In this document: positions 18,047-28,448 of the stretch, one piece after another | Position numbering within the stretch: position 1 is the first letter of the stretch | How the letters are laid out: each line of letters opens with the position of its first letter | Notes under the pieces: model-generated | The model's input: only the letters and a program-made list of their open reading frames with translations | Database searches by the model: none | Told to the model about the DNA's origin: nothing | Assembly (NCBI GenBank): GCA_020633235.1 | Contig: JACKEA010000004.1 | Location: 496,001 to 560,000 of the forward strand | DNA: 64,000 bases | Source of the DNA: Polyangiaceae bacterium | GTDB lineage: Bacteria > Myxococcota_A > Polyangia > Polyangiales > Polyangiaceae | Direction: 5' to 3' | Translations under genes and position numbers: made by a program

Positions 18047-19284
18047 TGCTTCGCTCCTTGGAGCTGCCAGGGATCGCGGCCCACGATGCGGGCCAGGTGA
18101 ATGTCGGCACGCCGCACGTCCGCGGCGGCCTCCGCCCAACGTTCTTCGGACAGCAAGAGCTCGCGGCGCGCGGCCAGCACCGCGCTGAGATCCACGCTGC
18201 CGGCTTGGTATTGGCTCTTGGTCTGGCGCAGTGCTTCTCGTGCGGGCGCGATGGCGCCGTCGCGCAGCGCATTGCGGAGCTCTCGCGAATGCTCGCGCTC
18301 TTCCAGCGCCAGACGCACGTCGCGCTCCAGCAGCGCGCGCGCCGCTTTGACCTCCGCGTGGGCCATCATTGCTTCGGAGCGGGCGCGCGCCGTCTCCACG
18401 GCGGCGGGGTTCACCACCGGCAGGGGGAACGACACGCGTCCGAGCAAGAGCCAGTCTCCCGTGGCCTCCCGCGTGACCTGCGGCCCGATGGCGATGAACG
18501 GCTTGCCGCCGGCCTCGGTGAGATCCGCAGCGCGGGCCGAGCGCACGGCCCGAGCCTCCGCTGCGGCCACGTCGGGCTGACCGCGGCGCACCCAGCTGAG
18601 GACCCGCGTGCGATCGAGGGCGCCATCCCGTGCGTCCAGGGGGCCGACGGGCTCCGCGGAAACGCCGATCAACGTGCGCAGATCCGCGTCTGCCACGAAG
18701 CCCCGTCCGCGGGCGTCGAGCATGTCGGCCTTGGCGCGCCCCACGAGCGCCTGCGCCATGCTCTGCTCCGAAGGCGGGACGCTGCCGGCGCGCACGCGCG
18801 CCGCGGCGATGCGCGCGATTTCCTGAGCGTCGGTCAGCGACTCCTTACGGATACGCACTAGCTCTCGGGCCAGCCGCGCGTCGACCCAGGCCAGCGCTGC
18901 CTGTGTCTTCGCGTCCCGCTGCCCCACGGCGAGCTGAGCCCGCGCTTCCATTTCCAGAGCCTGCGCGTAGCTCTTGCGGGCACCGCCGTAGCCCCCGAGG
19001 GACAGGTCTTGCCAGAGCCCCACGCTGGCATCGACGCCGACCTCCTTGGGTTGGCCATGCCAGCGCGGTCCTACGTCCACTTCCAGGCGGGGCGGGGTGG
19101 CGAGGGCGGTGTCCGCCGCCGACCGGACTCCCCGAGCCCCAGCCACCGCGGCGCGCTTCGGCCCCAGGGTCGGAGCATGCCGTTCCGCACGGCGCATGGC
19201 GTCCGCCAAGGTCACGCGCACGGGCTCCGCCCCGGCGGTGGACGCGACCATCACCACCGCCAGCGCCAAGAGAAGACGGGCCAT
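18043..19284 (-). CDS. TolC/CzcC-type outer-membrane efflux protein
   Basis: A 413-aa outer-membrane factor and the first gene of the efflux operon. The signal peptide LLLALAVVMVASTAGAEP is followed by VTLADAMRRAERHAPTLGP, the typical opening of OEP proteins. Two long Ala/Arg/Glu-rich helical repeats follow (GKPFIAIGPQVTREATGDW marks the strand of the second repeat). The start at 19284 places the signal optimally; an in-frame ATG at 19308 (MWIAGNTGM) is an alternative. Two overlapping palindromes lie about 60-85 bp upstream and could be its operator. Confidence 0.88.
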   Translation of the reverse strand: MARLLLALAVVMVASTAGAEPVRVTLADAMRRAERHAPTLGPKRAAVAGARGVRSAADTALATPPRLEVDVGPRWHGQPKEVGVDASVGLWQDLSLGGYGGARKSYAQALEMEARAQLAVGQRDAKTQAALAWVDARLARELVRIRKESLTDAQEIARIAAARVRAGSVPPSEQSMAQALVGRAKADMLDARGRGFVADADLRTLIGVSAEPVGPLDARDGALDRTRVLSWVRRGQPDVAAAEARAVRSARAADLTEAGGKPFIAIGPQVTREATGDWLLLGRVSFPLPVVNPAAVETARARSEAMMAHAEVKAARALLERDVRLALEEREHSRELRNALRDGAIAPAREALRQTKSQYQAGSVDLSAVLAARRELLLSEERWAEAAADVRRADIHLARIVGRDPWQLQGAKQ

Positions 19285-19363
19285 GCCCGTGTTGCCAGCA
19301 ATCCACATGCCCCGCGGTGTTTGAGTGACGCAGCGTGATTTTGCCATCCAACAGATGACGCAT

Positions 19364-19390
19364 CCGCGAAATTTCGCGGGAAATTCCCGC
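19364..19390. promoter_or_regulatory. Two overlapping palindromes between divergent efflux and matB genes
   Basis: CCGCGAAATTTCGCGG (19364-19379) is a perfect 16-bp palindrome. It overlaps GCGGGAAATTCCCGC (19376-19390), which has 7-bp arms around one base. They sit in the 159-bp divergent gap between the RND operon and the acyl-CoA synthetase gene, a typical place for a dimeric repressor or activator. The binding protein is unknown. Confidence 0.6.
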
Positions 19391-19443
19391 ATGGAACGCA
19401 ACCCTTTCGCGCGCCCGGCGCATGTGAGAAGCAGAGGCGCGGA

Positions 19444-20922
19444 ATGCTGGCTGAACGCTTTGTCCAGGTCACGGAAGGAGGCGGCTCCCGCCTCGCCATC
19501 GAAGACGACGTCGAGGCCGTCTCCTTCGCGGAGCTCGGCCGGCGAGCCGAGCGCGTGGCCGGGGCCCTGGCGGCCCAAGGCCTGGCCGGTGCTCGGGTAG
19601 CGATGTTGGTGACCCAGGGGTCCCGCTGGCTGGAGGCCTTCTTCGGCATCGTCCTGGCGGGCGGCAGCGCCGTGCCCCTCTCCCCCCTCCATCCGGAGAC
19701 GGAGCAGCGTTGGTTCGTGGAGGCTTCCAAGAGCCGCGCGATCATCGTCAGTCACGAGCTCGCCCCCCGCGTGGAGCCGTACTGCCAGGGACTCCCGGTG
19801 CTCGACGTGGAGCAGCTCCGGACACACGCCAGCGGGCCGCGCCGGGAGCATGGGGACGACGACGTCGCCGTCATCCTCTACACCAGCGGCACGACCGGCA
19901 AGCCCAAGGGCGCCCTCATCACCCACGCAAACCTCGCCCAGCTGGCGGATCTCGTCGGCAGCGCCTGGCGCTGGAGCGAAGACGACGTGCTCTTGCACTG
20001 CTTGCCGCTGCATCATCTCCACGGCCTCGGCATCGCGCTGTTCGTGTCGCTGCTGGCCGGCGGTACCACGCGCATGATCGAAAAGTTCGACGCGCCGCGG
20101 CTGTGGGACGAGATGCCTCGCGCCACCGTGCTGATGGGCGTGCCCACCATGCACAAGAAGCTGCTCGACGCTCTGGATTCCGCTCCGGAAGAGCAGGCCA
20201 CGCGCTGGCGCACCGGTGCCGGCCACCTGCGCCTCGTCACCAGTGGGTCCGCCGCGTTGCCCGTCACCGTGGGGGAGCGCTGGCGGGAGCTCACCGGTCA
20301 CTACCCGCTGGAGCGCTTCGGCATGACCGAGATCGGCGTCGGCTGCTCCAATCCCATCGACGGTCCGCGCGTGCCGGGAAGCTGCGGCCCGCCGTTGCCG
20401 GGCATGGACATTCGCATCGTGGGGGAAGACGGCAAGGACGTGGCGCCCGGTGAGCCCGGAGAGATCTGGATCCGCGGGCCTTCGGTGTTCGCCGGCTACG
20501 ACGAAAACCCCGAGGCCACGCGCGCCGCCTTCGTGGACGGCTGGTTTCTGAGCGGCGATACCGCCACCTTCGTCGAAGGCGGCTACGTCAAGATCCTCGG
20601 ACGCACGTCCGTCGACATCCTGAAGAGCGGTGGCTACAAGCTGTCCGCCCTCGAGATCGAGGAAGTGCTGCGCCAGCACGAGGCCATCGCGGACGTCGCC
20701 GTCGTCGGCTTGCCCGACGAAACCTGGGGCGAAATCGCGGTAGCCGCCGTGCTCCTGCGACCCGGTCAGCGCGTCGAAGAAGAAGCCGTGCGCAGCTGGG
20801 CCAAGGAACGCATCGCCGCTTACAAGGTGCCCAAGCGCGTCGTGGTGCTCGACGACTTCCCGCGCAACCCCGTCGGCAAAGTGGTCAAACCGGAGCTCAC
20901 CAAACTGCTCGCTTCCGATTGA
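19444..20922 (+). CDS. matB: Malonyl-CoA synthetase / acyl-CoA ligase (MatB/ACSF3-like)
   Basis: A 492-aa ANL-superfamily adenylating enzyme that activates a carboxylate with ATP and CoA. AMP-binding P-loop: LYTSGTTGKPKGALITH. Adenylation motif: ERFGMTEIGVG. C-terminal hinge: GRTSVDILKSGGYKLSALEIEE, abridged here to GRTSVDILKSGGYKLS. The catalytic Lys is in NPVGKVVKPEL. GMTEIG plus the GRTSVDILKSGG hinge is characteristic of malonyl-CoA synthetases, so malonate is the favoured substrate (inference). A GAGGCGGA ribosome-binding site precedes the ATG. No malonate transporter is adjacent. A dispersed repeat lies directly after the stop codon. Confidence 0.82.
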   Translation: MLAERFVQVTEGGGSRLAIEDDVEAVSFAELGRRAERVAGALAAQGLAGARVAMLVTQGSRWLEAFFGIVLAGGSAVPLSPLHPETEQRWFVEASKSRAIIVSHELAPRVEPYCQGLPVLDVEQLRTHASGPRREHGDDDVAVILYTSGTTGKPKGALITHANLAQLADLVGSAWRWSEDDVLLHCLPLHHLHGLGIALFVSLLAGGTTRMIEKFDAPRLWDEMPRATVLMGVPTMHKKLLDALDSAPEEQATRWRTGAGHLRLVTSGSAALPVTVGERWRELTGHYPLERFGMTEIGVGCSNPIDGPRVPGSCGPPLPGMDIRIVGEDGKDVAPGEPGEIWIRGPSVFAGYDENPEATRAAFVDGWFLSGDTATFVEGGYVKILGRTSVDILKSGGYKLSALEIEEVLRQHEAIADVAVVGLPDETWGEIAVAAVLLRPGQRVEEEAVRSWAKERIAAYKVPKRVVVLDDFPRNPVGKVVKPELTKLLASD

Positions 20923-20923
20923 T

Positions 20924-20945
20924 TGTTGCTGCGCCGCGGAACCAC
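20924..20945 (+). repeat. Dispersed palindromic repeat, half-copy B
   Basis: TTGTTGCTG followed by CGCCGCGGAACC starts 2-3 bp after the matB stop. The right half is intact and the left arm is missing. Confidence 0.7.
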
Positions 20946-22058
20946 CGTGAACGCACGGCACACGTGCGGCACCTTCGGGCTACGCTTCGGCTTCGGTTTC
21001 GAAGACCAGCGGTTTTCGCTAATCTCCGCGCCCCATCCCACCCCAATCGAGGAGCCGAAACATGGGAGTCTTCGATCTGCTCGCGAAGTACGACTACGGC
21101 GAGCTTCATCTCGAGCGCGACGCCGCCAGCGGTCTGCGCGCCATCATCGCCATCCACGACACGCGCCTGGGGCCCTCCCTCGGCGGTTGCCGTTTCATTC
21201 ACTACGACGACGAAGAGAGCGCCATCGTCGATGCGCTGCGTCTCGCTCGCGGCATGACCTTCAAGGCGGCCATCACCGGCCTCTCTCTGGGCGGCGGCAA
21301 GTCCGTGATCATGCGCCCCAAAGCGGAGTTCGATCGCTCGGCGCTGTTCCGCGCCTTCGGCAAGTTCGTCGACGACCTCGGGGGGCACTACATCACCGCC
21401 GAGGACAGCGGCACCAGCATCGAGGACATGGAGATCATCCGCACCATGACCCAGCACGTGACGGGTGCGAAGCCGGAGCACGGCGGCAGCGGGGATCCGA
21501 GCCCGTTCACCGCGCTCGGCGTTCGGCGCGGCATCGAGGCGTGCGTGGCGTTCACCATGAATCGCAAGTCCATCGAAGGCCTGCACGTGGCCGTGCAGGG
21601 CGTCGGGCACGTCGGTTACCACTTGTGCAAGGAGCTTCACGAGCTCGGCGCCAAGCTCACCGTCGCGGACGTGGACCCACTGAAGGCGGAGCGCGCCGAG
21701 CGCGAGCTGGGGGCGGAGGTGGTGCCGTTGGATCGCATCTTCTCCGTGGAGTGCGACGTGCTGGCCCCCTGCGCGCTGGGCAGCGCGCTCAACGACGACA
21801 CCATCCCCAAGCTCGCCTGCAAGATCGTGGCGGGGGCCGCGAACAACCAGCTCGCGGAGCCCCGCCACGGGGATGATCTGATGCAGCGTGGGGTCTTGTA
21901 TGCGCCCGACTACGCCATCAATGCCGGTGGTCTCATCAACGTGGCGACGGAGATCGACGGCTACGACGCGGAGAAATCCCGCGCCAAGGTCATGAAGATC
22001 TACGACACCATTTTCGAGATCGCCGACCGTGCGCAGAAGGCCATGAAGCCCACTTACG

Positions 22059-23483
<1,425 letters not shown>

Positions 23484-23622
23484 TTGGATTCTCTGAGTCT
23501 TGGGAGGTCGCCCAGGGCGACAGCGGAATGAGGAGAGGCCAACGAAAGTCGGCCCAAAACGCGAACGGCCGCGCGGGAGCGCGGTCACACCCGCAAGCTG
23601 CGGGCGGATTCGTCGTTTCTAC

Positions 23623-23958
23623 TCAGGCCGCTGGGGGCGCCCGCGCCTGCGCGGGACCCAGCTCGAGAGTGCGCGGTGCAACCGTGCCGCGCTCTGCAAT
23701 ACGCAGGTGCTGAACCAGTGGCGTGCGGGGCAGCCACAGCTCGCTGGTCGGTGCCGCCAGCGTATCCAGCAACGTGTCGAGGCACTCGCGCTCTTCCGGT
23801 GTGATGAGCGTGAGCGGTCCGACGCTGGCGGATGCCACCGCAGCCTTGGCTTCGTGCGGCATCACCGGCGGCGGCGCAGACTCGCCCCACACCGCGCCAA
23901 GCAGCGCGGTGAGCATCGTGACGAGCACGACCCAGCTCAGAACCGGACGGTGAGACAA
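23623..23958 (-). CDS. Small exported hypothetical protein
   Basis: A 111-aa protein starting MSHRPVLSW with one hydrophobic segment (VVLVTMLTALLGAVW) that could be a signal peptide or anchor. A weakly structured Ala/Pro-rich remainder with one Cys (ERECLDTLLDTLAAP) follows. I do not recognise the family. It lies upstream of the sigma-54 regulator on the same strand and divergent from tatA. An overlapping frame of 137 aa is possible, but the signal-like N-terminus favours this one. Moderate to low certainty. Confidence 0.5.
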   Translation of the reverse strand: MSHRPVLSWVVLVTMLTALLGAVWGESAPPPVMPHEAKAAVASASVGPLTLITPEERECLDTLLDTLAAPTSELWLPRTPLVQHLRIAERGTVAPRTLELGPAQARAPPAA

Positions 23959-24021
23959 GGGCGAGGGGAAAGATGCTCCCCTCCCTCGGCGCTGGCAAGC
24001 GGCTTGCTAGGCGTGGGCCCG

Positions 24022-24216
24022 ATGGGAAGCTTCAGCGCCGTTCACTGGCTGGTCGTGATCGTGGTCTGTCTGCTGGTTTTTGGCCCCAAACGCCTGGGCG
24101 AGGCCGGCCAGGGGTTGGGGGACGCAATCCGCAACTTCAAGAAGGGACTGGCGGAATCGGACGCCGAAGACGCGCCTCCCCCCCGGCAAATTCGCGGATC
24201 TAGGAACCGCCGCTGA
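24022..24216 (+). CDS. tatA: Twin-arginine translocase subunit TatA/TatE
   Basis: A 64-aa TatA-type protein that oligomerises in the inner membrane to pass folded Tat substrates. MGSFSAVHWLVVIVVCLLVFGPKRL is the classic short membrane helix followed by the FGPKRL hinge; the amphipathic helix GEAGQGLGDAIRNFKKGL follows. tatB and tatC are not adjacent, which is common in myxobacteria. Its end overlaps the convergent small-membrane-protein gene. Confidence 0.92.
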   Translation: MGSFSAVHWLVVIVVCLLVFGPKRLGEAGQGLGDAIRNFKKGLAESDAEDAPPPRQIRGSRNRR

Positions 24217-24328
24217 GGGCGCCGTAGAGGATCAAACCGAGCAACGGCAAGAGCAGCCAGAGCAGGGGAACCAGCGGGCTCGAGAGCTTTTCTTGTTCAG
24301 GAGCCGGCTGCGGGGTCTTCTTCGACAT
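24200..24328 (-). CDS. Very small membrane protein (42 aa)
   Basis: A 42-aa frame reading MSKKTPQPAPEQEKLSS then a single hydrophobic helix (LVPLLWLLLPLLGLILYGAL) and GGS. It overlaps the tatA 3' end by 17 bp on the opposite strand. The composition (charged N-terminus, perfect helix, short Gly tail) looks like a genuine small inner-membrane protein, but no homolog is recognised and no strong ribosome-binding site is visible. Confidence 0.45.
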   Translation of the reverse strand: MSKKTPQPAPEQEKLSSPLVPLLWLLLPLLGLILYGALSGGS

Positions 24329-24461
24329 GGCCGCTCGCCCGTGCACACGCTGGGCCATCACGCCGGCCGCACGTTCCTCGCGGATCATGGAACTGCACTG
24401 CCCGCCATTTGCAGCGCTTTCGCTTCGGTGGTCTCGCACAATGCGGTGCTAAGTTGCTCGC

Positions 24462-25517
24462 GTGATCCAACGTGGAGCTCGTCGCTTGCTGGGCACCGCA
24501 GCCGCCGTGGTGGATCGCGCGGCGACCCTCGCAGCGGGCTCGGCGCGACGGCGCAAGCCCAGTCGTTCCGAGCGTCTCGGCCACGGCCAGCGGCTGGAGG
24601 CGCTCTCGCAGATCGCGGATCTCTATCGCGACGCCGCGGACTTCTATCGTGCGCCTCGCGTCATCGAGCCCGTGGAGCGCCTGCACGAGTGGTCCGCCGG
24701 CGGCCGCCGTGTCGTGGATGTCGCATGGCCCAGCGAGGAGCCCACGTACTTGCCGGAGCTCTCCGATCGCTACGCGGGCTTCCGGGAAAACCGCGTCGCC
24801 GCCGCGCGTCTGTTCCTCGCGCCCGAGCCGCGCCCGCTGTGCATCCTCATCCACGGCTATTTGGGCGGCGCCTACGCCTTCGAGCAGCGGGTTTGGCCCA
24901 TCGACTGGCTCTCCCGCATCGGTCTGGACGTGGCGCTGTTCGTGCTGCCGTTTCACGGCGTGCGCGCCGACCCGAGCCGCTCGGGGGTGCCTCCGTTTCC
25001 CAGCAGCGACCCGCGCTTCACCAACGAGGGCTTTCGGCAGGCGATGCACGATCTCGGCGACCTCAGCCACTGGCTTCGCCGGCGCGGTCACCCCGCCGTG
25101 GGCGTGATGGGCATGAGCCTGGGCGGTTACTCCACGGCGCTCTCCGCCACCCTGGACTCCGAGCTCGCCTTCGCCGTGCCCATCATCCCCCTCGCGTCCT
25201 TGGCGGACTTCGCGCGGGACCAAGGTCGCCTGGGCCGCTCCGCTCGGGAGACGGACGCGCAGCACCGCGCGCTTTCGGCCGCGCACCGCGTGGTGAGCCC
25301 CCTCGCGCGCGCCCCCGTGCTCCCGCCGGAGCGCGTGTTGGTGATCGGCGCCCGCGCGGATCGCATCACCCCGGTGGAGCACGCTCGCCGCTTGGCGCAC
25401 CATTTCAATGCGCCCATCGAGGCGTGGCATGGCGGACACTTGCTGCAGCTGGGTCGCGCCGACAAATTCCGTCGCATCGGTCGGCTGCTCGACGAGCTGG
25501 GCCTCACCCGTCGCTGA
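24462..25517 (+). CDS. Alpha/beta hydrolase
   Basis: A 351-aa hydrolase without a clear signal peptide (basic N-terminus). ILIHGYLGGAY is the oxyanion-hole region. VMGMSLGGYSTAL near residue 218 carries the nucleophile Ser. VLVIGARADRITPVEHA holds the acid Asp, and WHGGHLLQLGR the His, giving a full triad. The substrate is unknown; the roughly 110-residue N-terminal region before the fold is unusual. The stop at 25517 is followed by dispersed-repeat copy C. Confidence 0.8.
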   Translation: MIQRGARRLLGTAAAVVDRAATLAAGSARRRKPSRSERLGHGQRLEALSQIADLYRDAADFYRAPRVIEPVERLHEWSAGGRRVVDVAWPSEEPTYLPELSDRYAGFRENRVAAARLFLAPEPRPLCILIHGYLGGAYAFEQRVWPIDWLSRIGLDVALFVLPFHGVRADPSRSGVPPFPSSDPRFTNEGFRQAMHDLGDLSHWLRRRGHPAVGVMGMSLGGYSTALSATLDSELAFAVPIIPLASLADFARDQGRLGRSARETDAQHRALSAAHRVVSPLARAPVLPPERVLVIGARADRITPVEHARRLAHHFNAPIEAWHGGHLLQLGRADKFRRIGRLLDELGLTRR

Positions 25518-25544
25518 TCACGCCCCAGCGCTCCTTCTTCGATC

Positions 25545-25567
25545 ATGTCGGTCCGCCGCGGAACCGG
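25545..25567 (+). repeat. Dispersed palindromic repeat, copy C (halves separated)
   Basis: ATGTCGG followed by TCCGCCGCGGAACC lies 28 bp after the hydrolase stop. A degenerate inverted half (TTTCCGCGCCGGCCCGACAA) is found at about 25638-25657. The 227-bp gap to the PilZ gene holds nothing else recognisable. Confidence 0.6.
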
Positions 25568-25744
25568 CGCGGCGGCGCGAACGGAGCTGCGCTCGAGTTT
25601 CCGTCGCGTCGCTCGTCCCGCGACGGCGGACGCGCGCTGTTTCCGCGCCGGCCCGACAAAATCAAAGGAGCTTTCGCGGAGTCCGGGGACGGCTTTACGC
25701 GGCGGCGGGTTTGAGCAAGGCTCCCGCGCTCGAAGGTTCAGGCA

Positions 25745-26101
25745 ATGAGTGACGAACGGCGACAAGCTCCTCGACATCACGCCTACGTGGGTGCGGAGAT
25801 CGATTTGGGGGACGGTCCGGTGCGCAGCGCCATCACCCACGACGGCAGCGCTTCCGGTCTCTTGCTGCTGACCCGGGCGCGGCTCGAGGTGGGGCAGGAA
25901 GTGACCATCAACTGCTTTTTGGGTGAGGGAAAGCCCACCGTGGTGCGCGGCAAGGTGGTGCGGCAGGAGCCGCTGGGGCCGGAAGAGAACAGCCTGTGGC
26001 GCTCCAAGGTGGCCGTGGAGATGGCCGAGCCGAACGCCGATCTGGCCAAGCACTTCGAGAAGGTGAGCGCGCGGCAGGCGGTCACCTACGGCAAGGACTG
26101 A
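25745..26101 (+). CDS. PilZ-domain protein (c-di-GMP receptor)
   Basis: A 118-aa single-domain PilZ protein. The c-di-GMP-binding signature is present: the arginine motif DERRQAPRH (RxxxR) and ITHDGSASGLLL (D/NxSxxG). In this family ligand binding alters a partner such as motility or secretion machinery. No partner is adjacent, so its output is unknown. It converges with the 3D-domain lipoprotein gene with 3 bp between stops. Confidence 0.88.
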   Translation: MSDERRQAPRHHAYVGAEIDLGDGPVRSAITHDGSASGLLLLTRARLEVGQEVTINCFLGEGKPTVVRGKVVRQEPLGPEENSLWRSKVAVEMAEPNADLAKHFEKVSARQAVTYGKD

Positions 26102-26104
26102 CGC

Positions 26105-26983
26105 TCACTCGTCGTCGGAGCGGGGCGCGGCGAGGCTCACGCCCTCCGCGCGGGCGCAGCGCGGGTTGTCGAGCACGACGGTGACGCCTTTGTTGCTGGG
26201 CACCAGGCGGTTCCAAAGCTTGGTGACCGCGGTTTGGCCCGTGAACACATCCACGTGCTTGCCCTTCACCTTCATGCCGCGGTCCTGCGCGATGAAGCAG
26301 CCGTCGTGGAAGGACGACTGCTCCGGATCCCGCGGCACTCCGTCGAACTCCGGGATGTAGATGGCCGTTCCCAGCGGGATCACGCTGGTGTCCACCGCCA
26401 CGCTGAGCAGCGGCGTGATGGCCTTGCCGGTGGCACCGCGGCCCCAGGGGAACTGGGTCTTGTCGAGCTCGTCGAAACAGATCTTCTGCCCCGTGCGCGG
26501 GCACACCTCGGCGCACTCGCAGTCGCGCTTGGCGAAGCTCACGGTGGAGCCGCTCGAGAGCGTCCCGCTGCCCTGCACGCATACCGCTTCGAAGAAGCCC
26601 CGCGGCACTTCGGCGATGGTCTTGCAGCGCGGGTTCTTGAGCGACACCCTGGCACCCTTGAACTCCGACTCCCCGGGGAAGTCGTAATAGGTGTTGCGGA
26701 AGGTGCCGAGCACCTTGCCCACGATCTTCTTCTGGGACGGCGGCACCTTGCCGAGGGGAGGCCGCTCGGACAGCGTCTGCGTGCGGGGCGCCGCGGAGCC
26801 GGGCTTGGGAACGCTCGTGCGCTGGGCGCCGGTAGGCTCGGCGAAGGCGCGATCCCACTCTTCGTCGCCGTCGGTGTCCTCCCCTGGCAGCGGCTCCGCC
26901 ATCCACGCCGAGCCGGCGGTGGCGCAGCCAGAGGCAGAGGCGAGCAGCGCGAGGGCGAGCACTCTGAACAGCGGTGACTTCAT
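26105..26983 (-). CDS. 3D-domain (double-psi beta-barrel) lipoprotein
   Basis: A 292-aa lipoprotein (signal LALALLASASGC). The C-terminal portion has a 3D domain, the three-Asp barrel shared with MltA/RlpA-type cell-wall enzymes: VAVDTSVIPLGTAIYIP, then FHDGCFIAQDRGMKVKGKHV and DVFTG, giving the conserved Asp positions. Several cysteines (CECAEVCPRTGQKIC) lie before it. Peptidoglycan-related activity is likely but unproven. Its ATG overlaps the TGA of the upstream globin gene by 4 nt, so the two are co-translated. Confidence 0.82.
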   Translation of the reverse strand: MKSPLFRVLALALLASASGCATAGSAWMAEPLPGEDTDGDEEWDRAFAEPTGAQRTSVPKPGSAAPRTQTLSERPPLGKVPPSQKKIVGKVLGTFRNTYYDFPGESEFKGARVSLKNPRCKTIAEVPRGFFEAVCVQGSGTLSSGSTVSFAKRDCECAEVCPRTGQKICFDELDKTQFPWGRGATGKAITPLLSVAVDTSVIPLGTAIYIPEFDGVPRDPEQSSFHDGCFIAQDRGMKVKGKHVDVFTGQTAVTKLWNRLVPSNKGVTVVLDNPRCARAEGVSLAAPRSDDE

Positions 26984-27435
26984 GCGTCCTCCGCCGGAGG
27001 CTCACCCGTCTCGCCGTTCTGGGCAAGATCCCGCACCCGCTGGCGCGCCTGATCCGGGTCGCAGCGGCCTCCGGAATCTCGCGTCACCAAGGGTCGGAGG
27101 CTCTCCGTGTGACGGATCCAATGCTCGCGCACTCGCTCGGGAACGCCCATCTCTCGCAGGGTGTCGTCCAAGATCTTCAAGCGACGCATGAACTGTCCGC
27201 CCATGATCGGATGTGGCGCGTGGGCCTCGCGGATGGGCTTGCCGGTGTAGGCCACGCCCGCTCCCAAATGCTTCGCGGCGAATTCGTATTCCTTCTCCTT
27301 GATGCGCTCGCGGCTGGCATTTCGGAAGAAGAAGCCGATCATCATGTCGTCGAAAATGCGGTCGACGAAGCGATCGATGACGCGGCGGAGCGCTGGCTCT
27401 CCGCCGAGCTCCGAGAACAGGCTCTCCTCGCTCAT
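26980..27435 (-). CDS. Truncated hemoglobin-like globin
   Basis: A 151-aa globin of the truncated group, binding heme to sense, carry or detoxify O2/NO in the cytoplasm. It begins ESLFSELGGEPALRRVIDRF, the typical helix B start, and has the aromatic-rich MMIGFFFRN stretch and likely heme-pocket histidines in REAHAPHPIMGGQF. A C-terminal tail of about 30 residues exceeds the minimal fold. ATG 27435 is chosen over the longer frame because family homology starts there. It is translationally coupled (4-nt overlap) to the 3D-domain lipoprotein, an odd partnership. Confidence 0.85.
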   Translation of the reverse strand: MSEESLFSELGGEPALRRVIDRFVDRIFDDMMIGFFFRNASRERIKEKEYEFAAKHLGAGVAYTGKPIREAHAPHPIMGGQFMRRLKILDDTLREMGVPERVREHWIRHTESLRPLVTRDSGGRCDPDQARQRVRDLAQNGETGEPPAEDA

Positions 27436-27525
27436 TCGCCGGAAACTTAGTCTCAACCCCCGCCCTCGCCCGAAATTTCCTACTTTTCTGGCAAAGCTCG
27501 GGCGTCCGCGCTAGCCCTGGGCCCC

Positions 27526-28311
27526 ATGCGCTTGTCTCGCTGGCTGGCCGTGGTCCTCGCGGTGTTCGTGGGTGTGGCTCTGTTGAGCTCGCCGGAGGCC
27601 GCCGATGCGGCCAAGAAGTCGCACGATAAGAAGCACCACAAGAAGAGCGCCAAGAGCACCGCCAAGCCGAAGCGCGAGCGCTCCGAGGAGCCCGCGAAGA
27701 AGAAGAAGTTCCGCGGCGTGTGTCGCTTGCAGCGCGCCAAGACGTTCCTCGAGCGCGATCACTTCGTGCGCCACGGGCAGCTGCAACCGCTCCGGCATCA
27801 AAAGGCGCTCAAGTGGCGCATCGAGCACTACGGTCGCATTCCCGGAGTGCCCTTCGAGAAGCTGAACCCCACGTCGGCCTTCTCCCACGCCAAGCAAGTG
27901 CGCTTCATGGGCTTGCCCATTCAGATCCACGAGGACATCGCGCCGGCCCTCGCGTGCGTGGAAAAGCGAATCAAGAAGACCTGCAACAAGAAGGGCCGCA
28001 AGTACGTGCCACGCGCCATCGGCGGCTTTCGTCAGGCCAACACGTACCGCGGCGGCGAGGTCTCCAACCATCTCTTCGGCATTGCCGTGGACATCGATCC
28101 CAATCGCAATCCGTGCTGCGGTTGCGTGGATCCGTGGCCCACGCACCCCGCGTGCAAGAAGGACACGAAGCGCGTGATCGAGAAGGCGGAGCTCACCCAG
28201 TGCTGGGTGGACGCCTTCGAGCGCTACGGCTTCTACTGGCTCGGCAAGGACTCGCTACAAGACACCATGCACTTCGAGTTCCTCGGCGATCCGGATCGCA
28301 TCATTCCGTAG
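27526..28311 (+). CDS. M15-family D-alanyl-D-alanine carboxypeptidase-like protein
   Basis: A 261-aa exported protein: signal peptide (VVLAVFVGVALLSSPEAADA), a Lys/His/Ser-rich linker (residues 30-63), then an M15 (VanY-like) zinc peptidase domain. Zinc-ligand motifs are VSNHLFGIAVDIDP (SxHxxGxAxD) and DTMHFEF (HxE/H-type). It should trim peptidoglycan stem peptides outside the cytoplasm. Paired cysteines near residues 195-205 suggest disulfides. A full copy of the dispersed palindromic repeat follows the stop. Confidence 0.85.
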   Translation: MRLSRWLAVVLAVFVGVALLSSPEAADAAKKSHDKKHHKKSAKSTAKPKRERSEEPAKKKKFRGVCRLQRAKTFLERDHFVRHGQLQPLRHQKALKWRIEHYGRIPGVPFEKLNPTSAFSHAKQVRFMGLPIQIHEDIAPALACVEKRIKKTCNKKGRKYVPRAIGGFRQANTYRGGEVSNHLFGIAVDIDPNRNPCCGCVDPWPTHPACKKDTKRVIEKAELTQCWVDAFERYGFYWLGKDSLQDTMHFEFLGDPDRIIP

Positions 28312-28312
28312 C

Positions 28313-28372
28313 TCGCGCCGAACCAACAAGATTGCCCGGCTGCTCTTGTTGGTCCGCCGCGGAACCTCGATT
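28313..28372 (+). repeat. Dispersed palindromic repeat, full copy D
   Basis: Arms ACCAACAAGA (28322-28331) and TCTTGTTGGT (28344-28353) form a perfect 10-bp stem around a 12-nt loop. The inverted similarity extends outward (CGCGCCGA versus TCCGCCGCGGAACC). It starts 2 bp after the M15 peptidase stop, consistent with a terminator-like position. Confidence 0.85.
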
Positions 28373-28448
28373 CCCGGCCGGCGGCACAAATAAGCCCAAA
28401 TAATCCGGTGCGAATTACACCGATGCCTCCCCGAGCCGGAGGAGGATC

